From contig JBGAGE010000011.1 of the NCBI GenBank assembly GCA_044226865.1, forward strand, positions 133,688 to 197,687: a stretch of 64,000 nt of DNA, in the 5' to 3' direction. Below, piece after piece: positions 50,612-60,330 of the stretch (the first letter of the stretch is position 1; every line of letters starts with the position of its first letter). This DNA is from TMP-86 sp044226865 (GTDB lineage: Bacteria > Pseudomonadota > Gammaproteobacteria > Steroidobacterales > Steroidobacteraceae). A program made the position numbers and the translations under genes. Under the pieces are notes generated by a model. That model was not told where the DNA came from, made no database searches, and saw only the letters and a list, made by a program, of their open reading frames with translations.

Positions 50612-51812
50612 GGGCTGCGTCCGGTCCGCTCGTGGCACGCAGCCGGCTCTCGGAGTCGAGCAGGAACAGAGCACCTGTTGCAACGCGTTCCCCGGCGGAC
50701 AGCCCGGACTCCACGCGATAGCGGTTTCCAAGGAGCGGCCCCAGCGTTACTTCCCGCGGCTGCAGATGCTCACCGTTCTGATTGTGGGCGACAAAGACGA
50801 TCGAGCGAGTTCCAGTGCGAATGACGGCGCTCTCCGGAATCGCGAGGCCTGTGCCCATTGGCACTTTCATTTCGACGGTTACGAAAGCTCCAGGAAGAAC
50901 CTTGCCGTCAAGGTTCTGAATCTCGAATCGGACTTTCCGAGTGCGCGTGGCTTCGTCGATTGTTTGCGCGAGGAATGAAACTCGGCCGTCTATGGGGGTC
51001 GCGCTGCCTTCGATTGTGAGCCGCGCAATATCCCCTTCATGAACATCAGATACATCCGCTTCATAGATGTCGACCAATACCCATACCCGAGATAAATCCG
51101 ACAATGTGTACAACTCGAGCGAAGGGTCAACGTACATCCCCTGAATGGCGGCCTTTGACAGAACGGTGCCCGCCCTTGGAGCCAGCAATGGAAACGTGCG
51201 TCGGGGCACGCGCGTGGTTTCCAGCCGCTTAATTTCACTTGGGGGAACGTCCCATAGCGCCAAACGCTGCCGTGCTGCGTCAAGAAGAGGGTCCGGTCCC
51301 GGATGCCCTTTTGTACGATTGAGAATTGAAAGGAACTCGATTTCGGCCGAGTAAACATCCTGGCTGTAGATCGAACAGAGAATCTCTCCAGCGCTGACCT
51401 TCCTGCCAACGTAATCGACGTGGATCCCATCGATCCATCCGCGGACCTTCGAATGTACGTGCGCGCTGCGTGTTTCATCGAGGGTCACAACCCCCACGGT
51501 TCGGACGATTCGGGTGAAGTCGCTTTCTTCCAACTCTACCGTGGAGAGTTGCAGCGCCGTAAGCCGCGTCGGATCGATCGTGACCTCAGCATAGCCGGCG
51601 GGGGACGCTCCATCGCTCCCAGAGGAGCCGTGCGACGCATGGGTGTTCATTTGTGCAGGCATCGATGGGTTCGCCTGAATGGGAGCCGTCGCGTTTCGAT
51701 CCGAGAACAGCGCGCGAAATTCAGGGTGGCCGGCAATCAACGCCATCACAATGAGACCGGCGGCAGTGCCGGCAGCGCCAAGAATATAGCGCCAGCGTGA
51801 AACGGGGCTCAT
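50601..51812 (-). CDS. RND periplasmic adaptor, CusB-like (set 1)
   Basis: 403 residues from the ATG at 51812. A membrane anchor (ILGAAGTAAGLIVMALIAG) is followed by a His/Met-containing stretch (PSMPAQMNTHASHGSSG), then barrel-sandwich and helical-hairpin domains (VHSKVRGWIDGIHVDYVGRKVSAGEIL, PRRTFPLLAPRAGTVLSKAAI) and a beta-barrel (IPESAVIRTGTRSIVFV). It bridges the RND pump and the TolC channel. The end overlaps cusA by 11 bases. Confidence 0.9.
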   Translation of the reverse strand: MSPVSRWRYILGAAGTAAGLIVMALIAGHPEFRALFSDRNATAPIQANPSMPAQMNTHASHGSSGSDGASPAGYAEVTIDPTRLTALQLSTVELEESDFTRIVRTVGVVTLDETRSAHVHSKVRGWIDGIHVDYVGRKVSAGEILCSIYSQDVYSAEIEFLSILNRTKGHPGPDPLLDAARQRLALWDVPPSEIKRLETTRVPRRTFPLLAPRAGTVLSKAAIQGMYVDPSLELYTLSDLSRVWVLVDIYEADVSDVHEGDIARLTIEGSATPIDGRVSFLAQTIDEATRTRKVRFEIQNLDGKVLPGAFVTVEMKVPMGTGLAIPESAVIRTGTRSIVFVAHNQNGEHLQPREVTLGPLLGNRYRVESGLSAGERVATGALFLLDSESRLRATSGPDAAHAH

Positions 51813-53140
51813 GGCGTAACTCCCCGATCTCCCATCGCACGATGCAGACGTGCCCACGCAAGTCCGAGATCGAATTGGGCCGAAAGAAGTTCACTCTGCG
51901 TAGACCACAGCGCCTGTGCGGCTTCGATGACGCTGACCAAGGGAAGCTGTCCTGACGAATAGCCGGCCAGGGTTGGATCGATGGCTTGCATTGCGCGCGG
52001 GAGCACCTCGTCGCGTAATGCGAGATACCGCTCACGGGAGCCGATAACCTGTTCTCTAGTCGACAGCGCTTCCCCCTCGACCATTCTGCGCATCGACAAC
52101 AGATCCGCGCGTGCCATGTCGACCATTGCCTCGGATTCCGTGACGCCCGCGCGCAGTTTGCCCCTCCAAATTGGGATGCTGATCCCAACCATCAACATCC
52201 AACCGGGGCCATCTGACATGGTCGTTGCCGGTCCGGTCCGGATCATCGCCATCGGGGCGTACATGGACTTCATGACGGAGACTTCGGCTTCGGCACGATT
52301 GATCTCGGCGCTGCCCATGCGCAGTTCGGGTCTTCCTCCTAGTGCGGCCAGCCGGACCTCGTCAGGAGAAGGGGGGGGTAGGGCGGAGATATTGGCATCC
52401 AGCGGCGGGATGGGTTCCTCAGCGGGCCGGCCAAGACTGGTATTGACCATGACCTCCGCAGATCGTATGTCCGCGGCGATGGAGCGCCTTGCACCATCAA
52501 GCCGCGATACCTCGATCTCTGCCCGTAGTGCATCAGATTGGCCGCCTGTTCCTGCGCCGTAGCGGGCGGTTGCAGCGTTGAGAAATTGCTGAGCCAGCTC
52601 GCGCTCCTCACGCAAAACATGGGCCATCGCCCGTCTCTCTTGCAACATTAGGAAGGCGGAGGCCGCGTCCAGCTCAACGTCAAGCTCGACTTTGTCTGCC
52701 TCTGCTCCCGCACGCTGTGAATCGGCCTCCGCCGCACGACGTCGGTGTCGCAGGACCCTGGAGAGTGGAAATCGTTGCTCGATAGTGACGCTGCGATTGA
52801 CACCCTCGAAGGAATACGGCACATGGTCAACCGACGGGAATATCATCGGGTCGTCGAGCGCGGACACGATCATCGGTCGCTGCGCAAGAGCGCGTGCGCG
52901 TGAGCGCGCCGCGAGGATCTCCGCGCGATGTTCGTGGGCGATCTGGAGGACCTGCTCGAGCCGGAGCGGAGAGGGTAGCGGATCAGTTTCGCCGGTGTCA
53001 GCTAGTGCGGAGTTCCAAGCGATCGATGAGGTCAGTGCAATCCAAAGTGCCCTAGCAGCCCACCGATTGTGGTGGCGGATAGACAGGGGCGGCCACTGCC
53101 GATCGTGATCAGTCGTCGTTGTTCTATGCAGGCTTGTCAT
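51809..53140 (-). CDS. TolC-family outer-membrane channel (set 1)
   Basis: About 443 residues from the ATG at 53140. A signal-like segment (AARALWIALTSSIAWNSALA) precedes two OEP repeats (LRLEQVLQIAHEHRAEILAARSR, GPGWMLMVGISIPIWRGKLRAGVTESEAMVD). It forms the outer-membrane duct of the CusCBA-type set. Four-base overlap with the adaptor gene. An in-frame upstream ATG at 53155 is possible. Confidence 0.9.
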   Translation of the reverse strand: MTSLHRTTTTDHDRQWPPLSIRHHNRWAARALWIALTSSIAWNSALADTGETDPLPSPLRLEQVLQIAHEHRAEILAARSRARALAQRPMIVSALDDPMIFPSVDHVPYSFEGVNRSVTIEQRFPLSRVLRHRRRAAEADSQRAGAEADKVELDVELDAASAFLMLQERRAMAHVLREERELAQQFLNAATARYGAGTGGQSDALRAEIEVSRLDGARRSIAADIRSAEVMVNTSLGRPAEEPIPPLDANISALPPPSPDEVRLAALGGRPELRMGSAEINRAEAEVSVMKSMYAPMAMIRTGPATTMSDGPGWMLMVGISIPIWRGKLRAGVTESEAMVDMARADLLSMRRMVEGEALSTREQVIGSRERYLALRDEVLPRAMQAIDPTLAGYSSGQLPLVSVIEAAQALWSTQSELLSAQFDLGLAWARLHRAMGDRGVTP

Positions 53141-53170
53141 GTTCGCGCGACTCACGTTCGAGAGATTGCT

Positions 53171-53509
53171 CTAACCGCTCGGAGCGCGAACTCGTGCCGC
53201 AAAGAAGTTGTAGAGCGGTCCGAAGACCAGACTGATGTACCAACCCCAGCCAAAGCTTTCCACCAACCCGTAGAAGAAGCTCCGGAGCGTGAGCGATTCG
53301 AATCCGGGAAGCAGCGCGGCCAAAGCAGTGTGTGAAACCGGCATCGAGGGGATCAATACGTAGCCAAGCGCGCATAAGACAAAGGAGATCGAGAAAAAGA
53401 GACTGCTCGCAAGACCCAGCGCCATGACCGGGATCAGCGGTGCGTGATAGGCGTGTCGTGCAACGGAGCGGCGCAGGCGTTCATCGTGTTTTTCATCTTC
53501 AATGCGCAT
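53171..53509 (-). CDS. DUF5676-like small membrane protein
   Basis: 112 residues. Two transmembrane helices (about 27-55, ALGLASSLFFSISFVLCALGYVL, and about 78-105) and a C-terminal block FFYGLVESFGWGWYISLVFGPLYNFFA, the pattern of DUF5676 proteins found with copper RND operons. The N-terminus is charged. It overlaps the YHS gene by 11 bases and is 30 bases before the TolC gene, so it is likely in the same operon. Function unknown. Confidence 0.8.
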   Translation of the reverse strand: MRIEDEKHDERLRRSVARHAYHAPLIPVMALGLASSLFFSISFVLCALGYVLIPSMPVSHTALAALLPGFESLTLRSFFYGLVESFGWGWYISLVFGPLYNFFAARVRAPSG

Positions 53510-53855
53510 GATGATGCTCCTTGGAGTCAGGACTTGCGCCGTCCGCTAGAGCAAAAGCATTGGGGTTGGCTTCAAATTGTCCTCTGCATGCTGCCGAGCA
53601 GAAGTAATAGGCGCGGCCGCGATATACGCAGGATTTGGCTTTCGCGGTTTCTACGATCATGCGGCAGACCGGGTCCATGGCTTTTTTGCCAGGTGGTACG
53701 ACCTGAGCGTCCGCATGCGTCGCATCGTGACCATCGGGCGGGGATGCGGGGTGGCTCTGTTCGCGCCCGTGGCCCATCACATGTGCCCCGCAACCAAACC
53801 GCATCATCAAGAAGATCGCGGCACCCCAAATTAGAAAGTAGATAAGAGATTCCAT
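53499..53855 (-). CDS. membrane-anchored YHS-domain metal-binding protein
   Basis: 118 residues. One N-terminal helix (SLIYFLIWGAAIFLMM) followed by RFGCGAHVMGH, the same block as in the 48-residue peptide at 36611. A His/Asp/Pro linker leads to a YHS domain (MDPVCRMIVETAKAKSCVYRGRAYYFCSAACRGQF) and a His-rich C-terminus (SKEHHHAH). In YHS domains the usual CGM is here CRM. It likely binds Cu in the periplasm and heads the RND set 1 operon. Confidence 0.85.
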   Translation of the reverse strand: MESLIYFLIWGAAIFLMMRFGCGAHVMGHGREQSHPASPPDGHDATHADAQVVPPGKKAMDPVCRMIVETAKAKSCVYRGRAYYFCSAACRGQFEANPNAFALADGASPDSKEHHHAH

Positions 53856-54572
53856 GACAGATCTCCTGTGATTGACGAATCAATGGCACGCATCGGCGCG
53901 TCGCCAGAATTGCGAATGCTTTTACCGCCTTTATCCACGCGGGCAGAACTTCGACTTCGGCGTCATATCTACCGAGCTCCGCCGCTCCATGGCAATTGGA
54001 TCGTGCTGGCCGAGAAGGTGCTTGGCCGATTCACTCATTGGCCAGTTTAGAACGATATGAGCTGGCGTCTATAAGCGAAAACCGAAGTGATTCGCGTAAC
54101 TATTCCGCTTCAGACTTGATATTGCAGAGGCGTTACAGAGGGGGAGCGTAAATTACTGATTTGCGTGCGCGGTGTCCGCGGTTTGCATGTTCCGTGTTTG
54201 TAAGTTGCTCGCCGTCCAAATTGCGCAAGCATTGGCTGGTATTAGAATAACCATGGGCATGAAGCGAGACGATGTCCGTGGTTCCTAGCGCTATGAGGCG
54301 CGTATAACTATCACCCAAGACCTACGTGAGCGGGGATCTGACTTCAAGATGTGATTGTGATTGTGGGTGTTGCGTAATGTTCTCCGCGCTTGTTGCCTTC
54401 GGATTGATGGCGCTGCTCTACCTGGTTACCGAAGAACTTATGATCGAAGCTCACGAGCATCCGGATAGCCGGCTCACGACCGCGATGTTCTTTGTGGGAT
54501 TCCGCGGTTTGGTGTTGCTCGAGGAAAATGTGTCGTGATTTTCTGGCGTCGTGGCCTGATTTGCGTCGACCT
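53856..54572. other. region between the two RND operons
   Basis: About 700 bases. From 53856 to about 54370 I find no gene; this part should carry the promoter for the YHS/RND set 1 operon. The rest contains the ZIP-transporter fragment listed separately. GC content is lower than in the neighbouring genes. Confidence 0.45.
54377..54538 (+). pseudogene. ZIP-family metal transporter, C-terminal remnant
   Basis: A 53-codon frame whose sequence FSALVAFGLMALLYLVTEELMIEAHEH and LTTAMFFVGF matches the last transmembrane helices of ZIP transporters, including the LVTEEL..EAHE metal-site motif. All upstream helices are missing and the end runs out of register (RGLVLLEENVS). It lies opposite to its neighbours. 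I read it as a relic of a lost zinc/divalent metal importer. Confidence 0.65.
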
Positions 54573-57500
54573 TCATGGTTTCGCACGGGCCTGGATTGCT
54601 TGAGGAGGAATGGCGGCGCGGCTTTGCCGCCTAATTCGTAATAACAAATAGACCGACGGAATCAGGAATAGAGACAGGAGCGGCGCTGTGATCATTCCGC
54701 CCACCATCGGCGCGGCAATACGCCGCATGACCTCGGAACCCGTGCCGTGGCCCCAGAAGATGGGAATCAACCCGAGTACGATTACCGCCACTGTCATGGC
54801 CTTGGGACGCACGCGCAGCACCGCGCCCTCGCGGATGGCCGCTTCTAGCAAGTGCCTGTCGATATCCTGGCCGGCAGCCTGCCTGGCGTCGATGGCGTGC
54901 TTGAGAAAGAGCAGCATGATGACGCCAAATTCGGCCGCGACACCCGCCAGCGCGATGAAACCAACGCCCGTGGCGACCGACAGGTTGTAATCCATGAGAT
55001 ACAGGAACCACATGCCGCCGGTCAGCGCGAAGGGCAGGGTGGCCATGATCATGAGCGCCTCATCGAGACGGCGAAAGGTCAAGTAGAGCAGCACGGCGAC
55101 GATCACCAGAGTGCCGGGAATAACGATCGCGAGGCGGGCGTTGGCTCGTGCCAGGAACTCGAACTGACCTGAGTAGGTCAGACTCATTCCCGGCTTGAGG
55201 GTCACCCTCTGCGCCACCTGCGTTCGCAAGTCGCCGACCACGGAACTCAGGTCCCGGCCGTGTACATCGATGTACACCCACCCAGACGGACGCGCATTCT
55301 CGCTCTTGAGCATCGGGGGACCGTCGATGAAGCGGATGTGGCTGATGGCGCCTAGGGTGATCTGTTGTCCGGCAGGTGTGAGAATCACCAAGCGTTCCAG
55401 TGCGGGAACGGAGTCTCGTAGTTCCCGCGGATAGCGCACGCTGATGGGGTATCGCGCCAACCCTTCAACGGTTTCGCCCACGGTCTCTCCACCGATGACC
55501 GAGGAGATGACCGATTGCACATCGGTGATGTTCAGCCCGAATCGAGCGGCTGCGTTCCGGTCGATGTCGATGTCGACATAACGCCCGCCTGTGAGTCGTT
55601 CCGCAAGCGCAGAACTTACGCCAGGGATGGTCTTGGCGATCTGTTCCACGGCATGCGCGATCAGATCGATCTCGGCGAGATTCGCGCCGGTCACCTTGAC
55701 GCCGATAGGGCTCTTGATCCCGGTTGCGAGCATGTCGACGCGGTTACGGATGGGCGGAATCCACACGTTGGTGAGTCCGGGAACCTTCACAATTTGATCC
55801 AGTTCTGCGATCAGCGCGTCATGCGTGAGGCCCGGACGCCATTGATCGCGCGGCTTGAAGCGAATCGTTGTCTCGAGCATCTCTAGTGGCGCAGGATCGG
55901 TCGCGGATTCGCTGCGCCCCGCCTTACCGAACACTGTATCCACCTCCGGCACCGTCTTGATGAGGCGGTCCGTGATTTGCAGAAGTTCCGAGGCCTTGGC
56001 GGCGGAGAGTCCCGGCAGCGCTGAAGGCATGTAGAGGATGTCGCCTTCGTCCAGGGTCGGGATGAACTCTCCGCCGATGCGGGACAGCGGCCAGAGTGTC
56101 GTGAGCAGCAGCAATAGGGCCAGGGTTAGCACGGTCTTGGGGCGCTCGAGGGTCCAATTGAGCAGCGGCCGATACACGCCGATCAACAGTCGGTTCAGCG
56201 GATTGGCGGTTTCCGGCGGAATGCGTCCTCGAATCCAGAGTCCCATCAATATCGGCACCAAGGTCACGGCCAAGCCCGCAGCGGCGGCCATCGAGTAGGT
56301 CTTGGTCAGCGCCAGTGGGCCGAACAGGCGGCCCTCCTGGGCCTGCAAGCTGAACACGGGGATGAACGAGAGCGTGATGATCAAAAGACTGAAGAACAGC
56401 GCTGGGCCCACTTCGGAAGCCGCCTCCGCTATCAGCTTCCAGTGCGTCTCTCCTCGCAGCGATTCGCCCGGGTGCTGATGCGACCAACTCTCAATATGTT
56501 TATGAGCGTTTTCTATCATGACCACGGCGGCATCGACCATTGCGCCGATCGCGATGGCGACCCCGCCCAACGACATGATGTTGGCGCTCACGCCCTGGTA
56601 TCTCATCAGCGCAAAGGCAACACCGATGCCGATGGGCAGGGAGATGATGGCGACCAACGCGGAGCGCAGATGCCAGAGAAACAGCCCACAGACCAGCGCT
56701 ACGACAATAAATTCCTCGAGCAGCTTCTGGTTCAGGTTTGAAACAGCTCGATCGATGAGCTGCGAGCGATCGTAGGTCGTAACGACCTGGACGCCAGCAG
56801 GGAGGCTCGTCTGTAACGTTGCGAGTTTGTCCTTTATCGCAGCAATGGTGTCGCGGGCATTTTTGCCGGATCGCATCACGATGATGCCGCCGGCCACTTC
56901 GCCTTCACCATTCAGTTCCGCGATCCCGCGGCGCATTTCCGGCCCGCGCTGTACGGTGGCCACATCGCCGAGGCGAATCGGCACGCCGGCGAGGGTCGCG
57001 CTCAACGGAATGGAGCGAAAGTCGGCCAGCGACTTGAGGTAACCGGACGCGCGCACCATGAACTCGGTCTCGCCCAACTCCAAGACCGCGCCGCCGCTTT
57101 CCTGATTAGCTCCTTGTATCGCCTCGATGACCTTTCGATGAGTGACACCATACGCGGCCAGTTTGGCGGGGTCGAGCAGTACCTGGTACTGCTGAACCAT
57201 GCCGCCGAGGCTTGCCACCTCTGCGACGTTCGGGACGGTCTTCAATTCGAACTTGAGGAACCAGTCCTGAAGCGCGCGGAGTTGTCCCAGGTCGTGCGCA
57301 CCGGTCTTGTCGACCAGCGCGTATTCATAGATCCAGCCCACGCCGGTGGCATCAGGGCCAATTGCGGTCTTTGCCGTCGCCGGCAGGCGCTCCTGGACTT
57401 GGTTTAGATATTCAAGCACGCGCGATCGCGCCCAGTACAGGTCCGTTCCATCCTCGAAGATCACGTAGACGAAGGAGTCGCCGAAGAACGAATAACCGCG

Positions 57501-57746
57501 GACGGTACGGGCCCCCGGAACGGACAGCATGGTGGTTGATAACGGATAGGTGATCTGGTTTTCGACGATCTGCGGCGCTTGGCCGGGATAGGTGGTGCGG
57601 ATGATGACTTGCACATCCGACAAATCCGGCAGGGCATCGACGGGAGTTGAGCGCACCGCCACGATGGCGGCGACGACGATGGCGGCTGTTGCCATCAGCA
57701 CCAGCAGCCGGTTGACAATCGACCAGCGAATCAAGCGCGCGATCAT
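54573..57746 (-). CDS. CusA-type copper/silver RND permease (set 2)
   Basis: 1057 residues, a normal CusA length. LPDLSDVQVIIRTTYPGQAP after TM1, TM4 AIAIGAMVDAAVVMIENAHKHIE (the Cu/Ag-type HME4 signature), porter methionines in IRNRVDMLATGIKSPIG, and late ALAGVAAEFGVIMLLFLKHAIDARQ. It lacks the low-complexity insertion of set 1. It overlaps the adaptor gene by four bases; the operon reads CzcI-like, TolC, adaptor, RND. Confidence 0.94.
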   Translation of the reverse strand: MIARLIRWSIVNRLLVLMATAAIVVAAIVAVRSTPVDALPDLSDVQVIIRTTYPGQAPQIVENQITYPLSTTMLSVPGARTVRGYSFFGDSFVYVIFEDGTDLYWARSRVLEYLNQVQERLPATAKTAIGPDATGVGWIYEYALVDKTGAHDLGQLRALQDWFLKFELKTVPNVAEVASLGGMVQQYQVLLDPAKLAAYGVTHRKVIEAIQGANQESGGAVLELGETEFMVRASGYLKSLADFRSIPLSATLAGVPIRLGDVATVQRGPEMRRGIAELNGEGEVAGGIIVMRSGKNARDTIAAIKDKLATLQTSLPAGVQVVTTYDRSQLIDRAVSNLNQKLLEEFIVVALVCGLFLWHLRSALVAIISLPIGIGVAFALMRYQGVSANIMSLGGVAIAIGAMVDAAVVMIENAHKHIESWSHQHPGESLRGETHWKLIAEAASEVGPALFFSLLIITLSFIPVFSLQAQEGRLFGPLALTKTYSMAAAAGLAVTLVPILMGLWIRGRIPPETANPLNRLLIGVYRPLLNWTLERPKTVLTLALLLLLTTLWPLSRIGGEFIPTLDEGDILYMPSALPGLSAAKASELLQITDRLIKTVPEVDTVFGKAGRSESATDPAPLEMLETTIRFKPRDQWRPGLTHDALIAELDQIVKVPGLTNVWIPPIRNRVDMLATGIKSPIGVKVTGANLAEIDLIAHAVEQIAKTIPGVSSALAERLTGGRYVDIDIDRNAAARFGLNITDVQSVISSVIGGETVGETVEGLARYPISVRYPRELRDSVPALERLVILTPAGQQITLGAISHIRFIDGPPMLKSENARPSGWVYIDVHGRDLSSVVGDLRTQVAQRVTLKPGMSLTYSGQFEFLARANARLAIVIPGTLVIVAVLLYLTFRRLDEALMIMATLPFALTGGMWFLYLMDYNLSVATGVGFIALAGVAAEFGVIMLLFLKHAIDARQAAGQDIDRHLLEAAIREGAVLRVRPKAMTVAVIVLGLIPIFWGHGTGSEVMRRIAAPMVGGMITAPLLSLFLIPSVYLLLRIRRQSRAAIPPQAIQARAKP

Positions 57747-59008
57747 GGTGTGTCTTCCGCGGCGTGATTCGACTGGGGCTGTGCCGCCGCGGGACCCATT
57801 CGGGTTTCGACCCCACGAAGACTGGCCTCGGAATCGATCAGGAATTGCCCTGACGCGACCACTTGCTGGCCTTCAAGAACGCCTTCGATAATGGCCGTAC
57901 TGTCGCCATCTTGGGGGCCAATCCGGACTTCCGTCGGTTCAAACCGGCTGCCAGGTTGCGCCACGATCAAGAGATCACGCGTCCCTGTGTGAATGATGGC
58001 TTCTGTCGGGACGACCAGCGCGGCCTGCGGCGACAGTCCGCTCAGCTTTACCTGCGCAAACATGCCCGGGCGCCACAGCCCGGCGTGATTGGGCAACTCG
58101 ATGCGCACCCGCAGTGTGTGCGTATCTGCGTTGGCCTGTGGCAGCAGGCCTACGATCCGGCCCTTGAATGTCTGACCGGGGATCGTTGCGCTCTGTATCG
58201 ACGCGTCAGTGCCGACCAGATTGCCGGTCACGATCGTCTCCGGCACCGCGGCCTCGATCCAGATCGGATCGATGCTCTTGATGGTGGCCAGAGTCGTCCC
58301 GGCGCTTACCGTCATGCCGGCCCGAATCTCGAGCGTGTCGAGAACACCAGCAATGGGCGATGACAGCGTGATCTCAGGATGGATTCGACCCGAGGACTCC
58401 ACCTGGGAGATCAGCGCGGACGACATACCGGTCAGGATCAACCGCTGTCGTGCTGCGGAAATGAGTGACGGCTCATTGCTGCTTAGCAGAGCCAGGAACT
58501 CCTGCTGCGCGGCCGCCCATTCCGGAATCAACAGATCCACGAGCGCAGCGCCCTGACCGATGAGATCGCCGGGCGCGTGCGGGTACACCCGTGATACAAA
58601 TCCGCCGGCCCTCGCTTGCACCACGGCGATGTTGCGCCCGTTGAACTCGATGACACCCGGGGCGTCGATCGCGCGCGAGATGGCTTGGCGCCTGACAGTC
58701 GCCAACCGTATGCCCAAGTTCTGAGCCAGGCGCGGATCGATGCGAAGTCCGGCGGAGCCTGCGTCGGCGTCATCGGGATACCGGGGCACGAGTTCCATGT
58801 CCATGTAGGGTGACTTCCCCGGCTTGTCAAAGTGTTGAGCGGGGGCCATGGGGTCATACCAATACAGCGGCTTGCGTTCGGCAGAAGCGCTCTCCAGCGG
58901 TCGGTTGCCCGCGGGCACTATTGAGCTCTTTGCCCACCAAATGCCTGCCGCCACACCCAGGCTGGCGGCGAAGACGGCGGCGGCAGTCGTGCAAAGGGTG
59001 GGCTTCAT
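57743..59008 (-). CDS. CusB-type RND periplasmic adaptor (set 2)
   Basis: 421 residues. A signal/anchor (TTAAAVFAASLGVAAGIWWA) is followed by a heavy-metal-binding segment (YWYDPMAPAQHFDKPGKSP, YMDMELVPRY), a three-Met/aromatic CusB-type site, and adaptor domains (IAVVQARAGGFVSRVYPHAPGDLIGQGAALVDL, VVPTEAIIHTGTRDLLIV). It delivers Cu+/Ag+ to the pump. Four-base overlaps link it to the genes on both sides. Confidence 0.93.
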   Translation of the reverse strand: MKPTLCTTAAAVFAASLGVAAGIWWAKSSIVPAGNRPLESASAERKPLYWYDPMAPAQHFDKPGKSPYMDMELVPRYPDDADAGSAGLRIDPRLAQNLGIRLATVRRQAISRAIDAPGVIEFNGRNIAVVQARAGGFVSRVYPHAPGDLIGQGAALVDLLIPEWAAAQQEFLALLSSNEPSLISAARQRLILTGMSSALISQVESSGRIHPEITLSSPIAGVLDTLEIRAGMTVSAGTTLATIKSIDPIWIEAAVPETIVTGNLVGTDASIQSATIPGQTFKGRIVGLLPQANADTHTLRVRIELPNHAGLWRPGMFAQVKLSGLSPQAALVVPTEAIIHTGTRDLLIVAQPGSRFEPTEVRIGPQDGDSTAIIEGVLEGQQVVASGQFLIDSEASLRGVETRMGPAAAQPQSNHAAEDTP

Positions 59009-60240
59009 GGCGTAGCCTCCAAATAGGTGAATTGGATGGTCGCGGCGATGGCGTCGCGGCGGCTTTGCAGGTCGATTTGCGACAGTTGGGTGTCGATGAG
59101 CTCGCGTCGTGCGGCAATCACCGCCGTAAGATCGGCTTTGCCACCTTTATAGCTGGCCAGCTGCAGCTCCACCTTCTGCCGCGCAAGCGGCAATCGAGTC
59201 TCATGCAACCGGGCGAGCTGCTGCGTGAACGTGGCGTAGTCGGCGAGCTGCCCCTCGAGCGCTTCGGTGTGAGCGCGCAGCATGTCGAGCTGCTCAGCCT
59301 CCAGGCGACGCCGCTCAGCGGATTTCGAGCTGATGAGGGGGTCCTGGCGGTTTTTGGCGAAAACCGGCAGCGAGACAGTGAACTGCAGTGACACCATATC
59401 GCTGAATTCAGCGGCGCGGCGTCCGTAGCTAAGTTCGACACCCCAATCGGGGCGTTTGGCCGCTTCAGCCGCTCGCACCTGCGCTTGCGCAAAGGCGATC
59501 ATGGGGCCGTAGACGGCAAGTTCCGGGTGCGCGTGAACGCGATTTCGCAGGGAACCACTGTCCAGATCAAACGCAGGCGGAGTTCCCGCCAGAGGTTGCT
59601 CACCGGCGGACCCCACCCACCGTTGCAGCGCCGCGGTGGCTCTCGCGGCGTCCGCACGCAGCGCGTCGAGTCGATCGGCAATATCCGCGGCTTCCTGGCG
59701 CGGGCCTATCGCATCGGCGGGCGTGCCGCGTCCTCCCGCCAGCGAGGCCTGCACCGCGGTCTCGAACAATTGGTTCTCGCGCTCCAATGCAGCGAGTAGG
59801 GCAACGCGGCGTTCGACGTAGTAGCGATTGAGCCAAGCGAGGGCGGTCGACGTACGAACGGCCTGAACGCGTACGCGACGCTGGGCCTCGGCTTCATCGA
59901 CGGCTGCCAACGCCGCCTCGGCCTCCGCGCGACGTTTCGCGCCATTGGTGAATTCCTGCATCAGGCCGATCTTTCGCATGGTCATGAAGTCGCGATTCAC
60001 GCGCCATTGATCCGGGCCGGTGGCCGGAAGATTATCGATTCCGAAGGCCAGCTTTGGATCGGGAAGCGATCCGGCAGCACGCGATGCCGTCCGCGCAGCT
60101 TCCACACCGGCGGATTGAGCCTCGAGATCTGGGGACGAACGCTCCGCCACCTGCAGCGCATCCTCAAAGCTTAAGGATTGCGCAAGAGCGGCATTACTCA
60201 AGGTCAGCAACGAAAAATAGAATGCATATCGGAACCACAT
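59005..60240 (-). CDS. TolC-family outer-membrane channel (set 2)
   Basis: 411 residues. The signal peptide LLTLSNAALAQ is followed by two OEP repeats (LSFEDALQVAERSSPDLEAQSAGVEAARTASRAA, VSLQFTVSLPVFAKNRQDPLI). It is the CusC counterpart of set 2. Its stop overlaps the start of the adaptor by four bases. Confidence 0.92.
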   Translation of the reverse strand: MWFRYAFYFSLLTLSNAALAQSLSFEDALQVAERSSPDLEAQSAGVEAARTASRAAGSLPDPKLAFGIDNLPATGPDQWRVNRDFMTMRKIGLMQEFTNGAKRRAEAEAALAAVDEAEAQRRVRVQAVRTSTALAWLNRYYVERRVALLAALERENQLFETAVQASLAGGRGTPADAIGPRQEAADIADRLDALRADAARATAALQRWVGSAGEQPLAGTPPAFDLDSGSLRNRVHAHPELAVYGPMIAFAQAQVRAAEAAKRPDWGVELSYGRRAAEFSDMVSLQFTVSLPVFAKNRQDPLISSKSAERRRLEAEQLDMLRAHTEALEGQLADYATFTQQLARLHETRLPLARQKVELQLASYKGGKADLTAVIAARRELIDTQLSQIDLQSRRDAIAATIQFTYLEATP

Positions 60241-60330
60241 GCTTCAACTCCAAGGGTTGAAGGCGCATAACGCGCAACCGGGCAGGCGTTGCACACAACG
60301 CACGGCCGCGGGCCAGAAAGCGGTGGGTCT

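Noticed and set aside
47253..50824. Several plus-strand frames within the RND set 1 genes
   Set aside because: All are antisense shadows of the CusA/CusB coding sequence.
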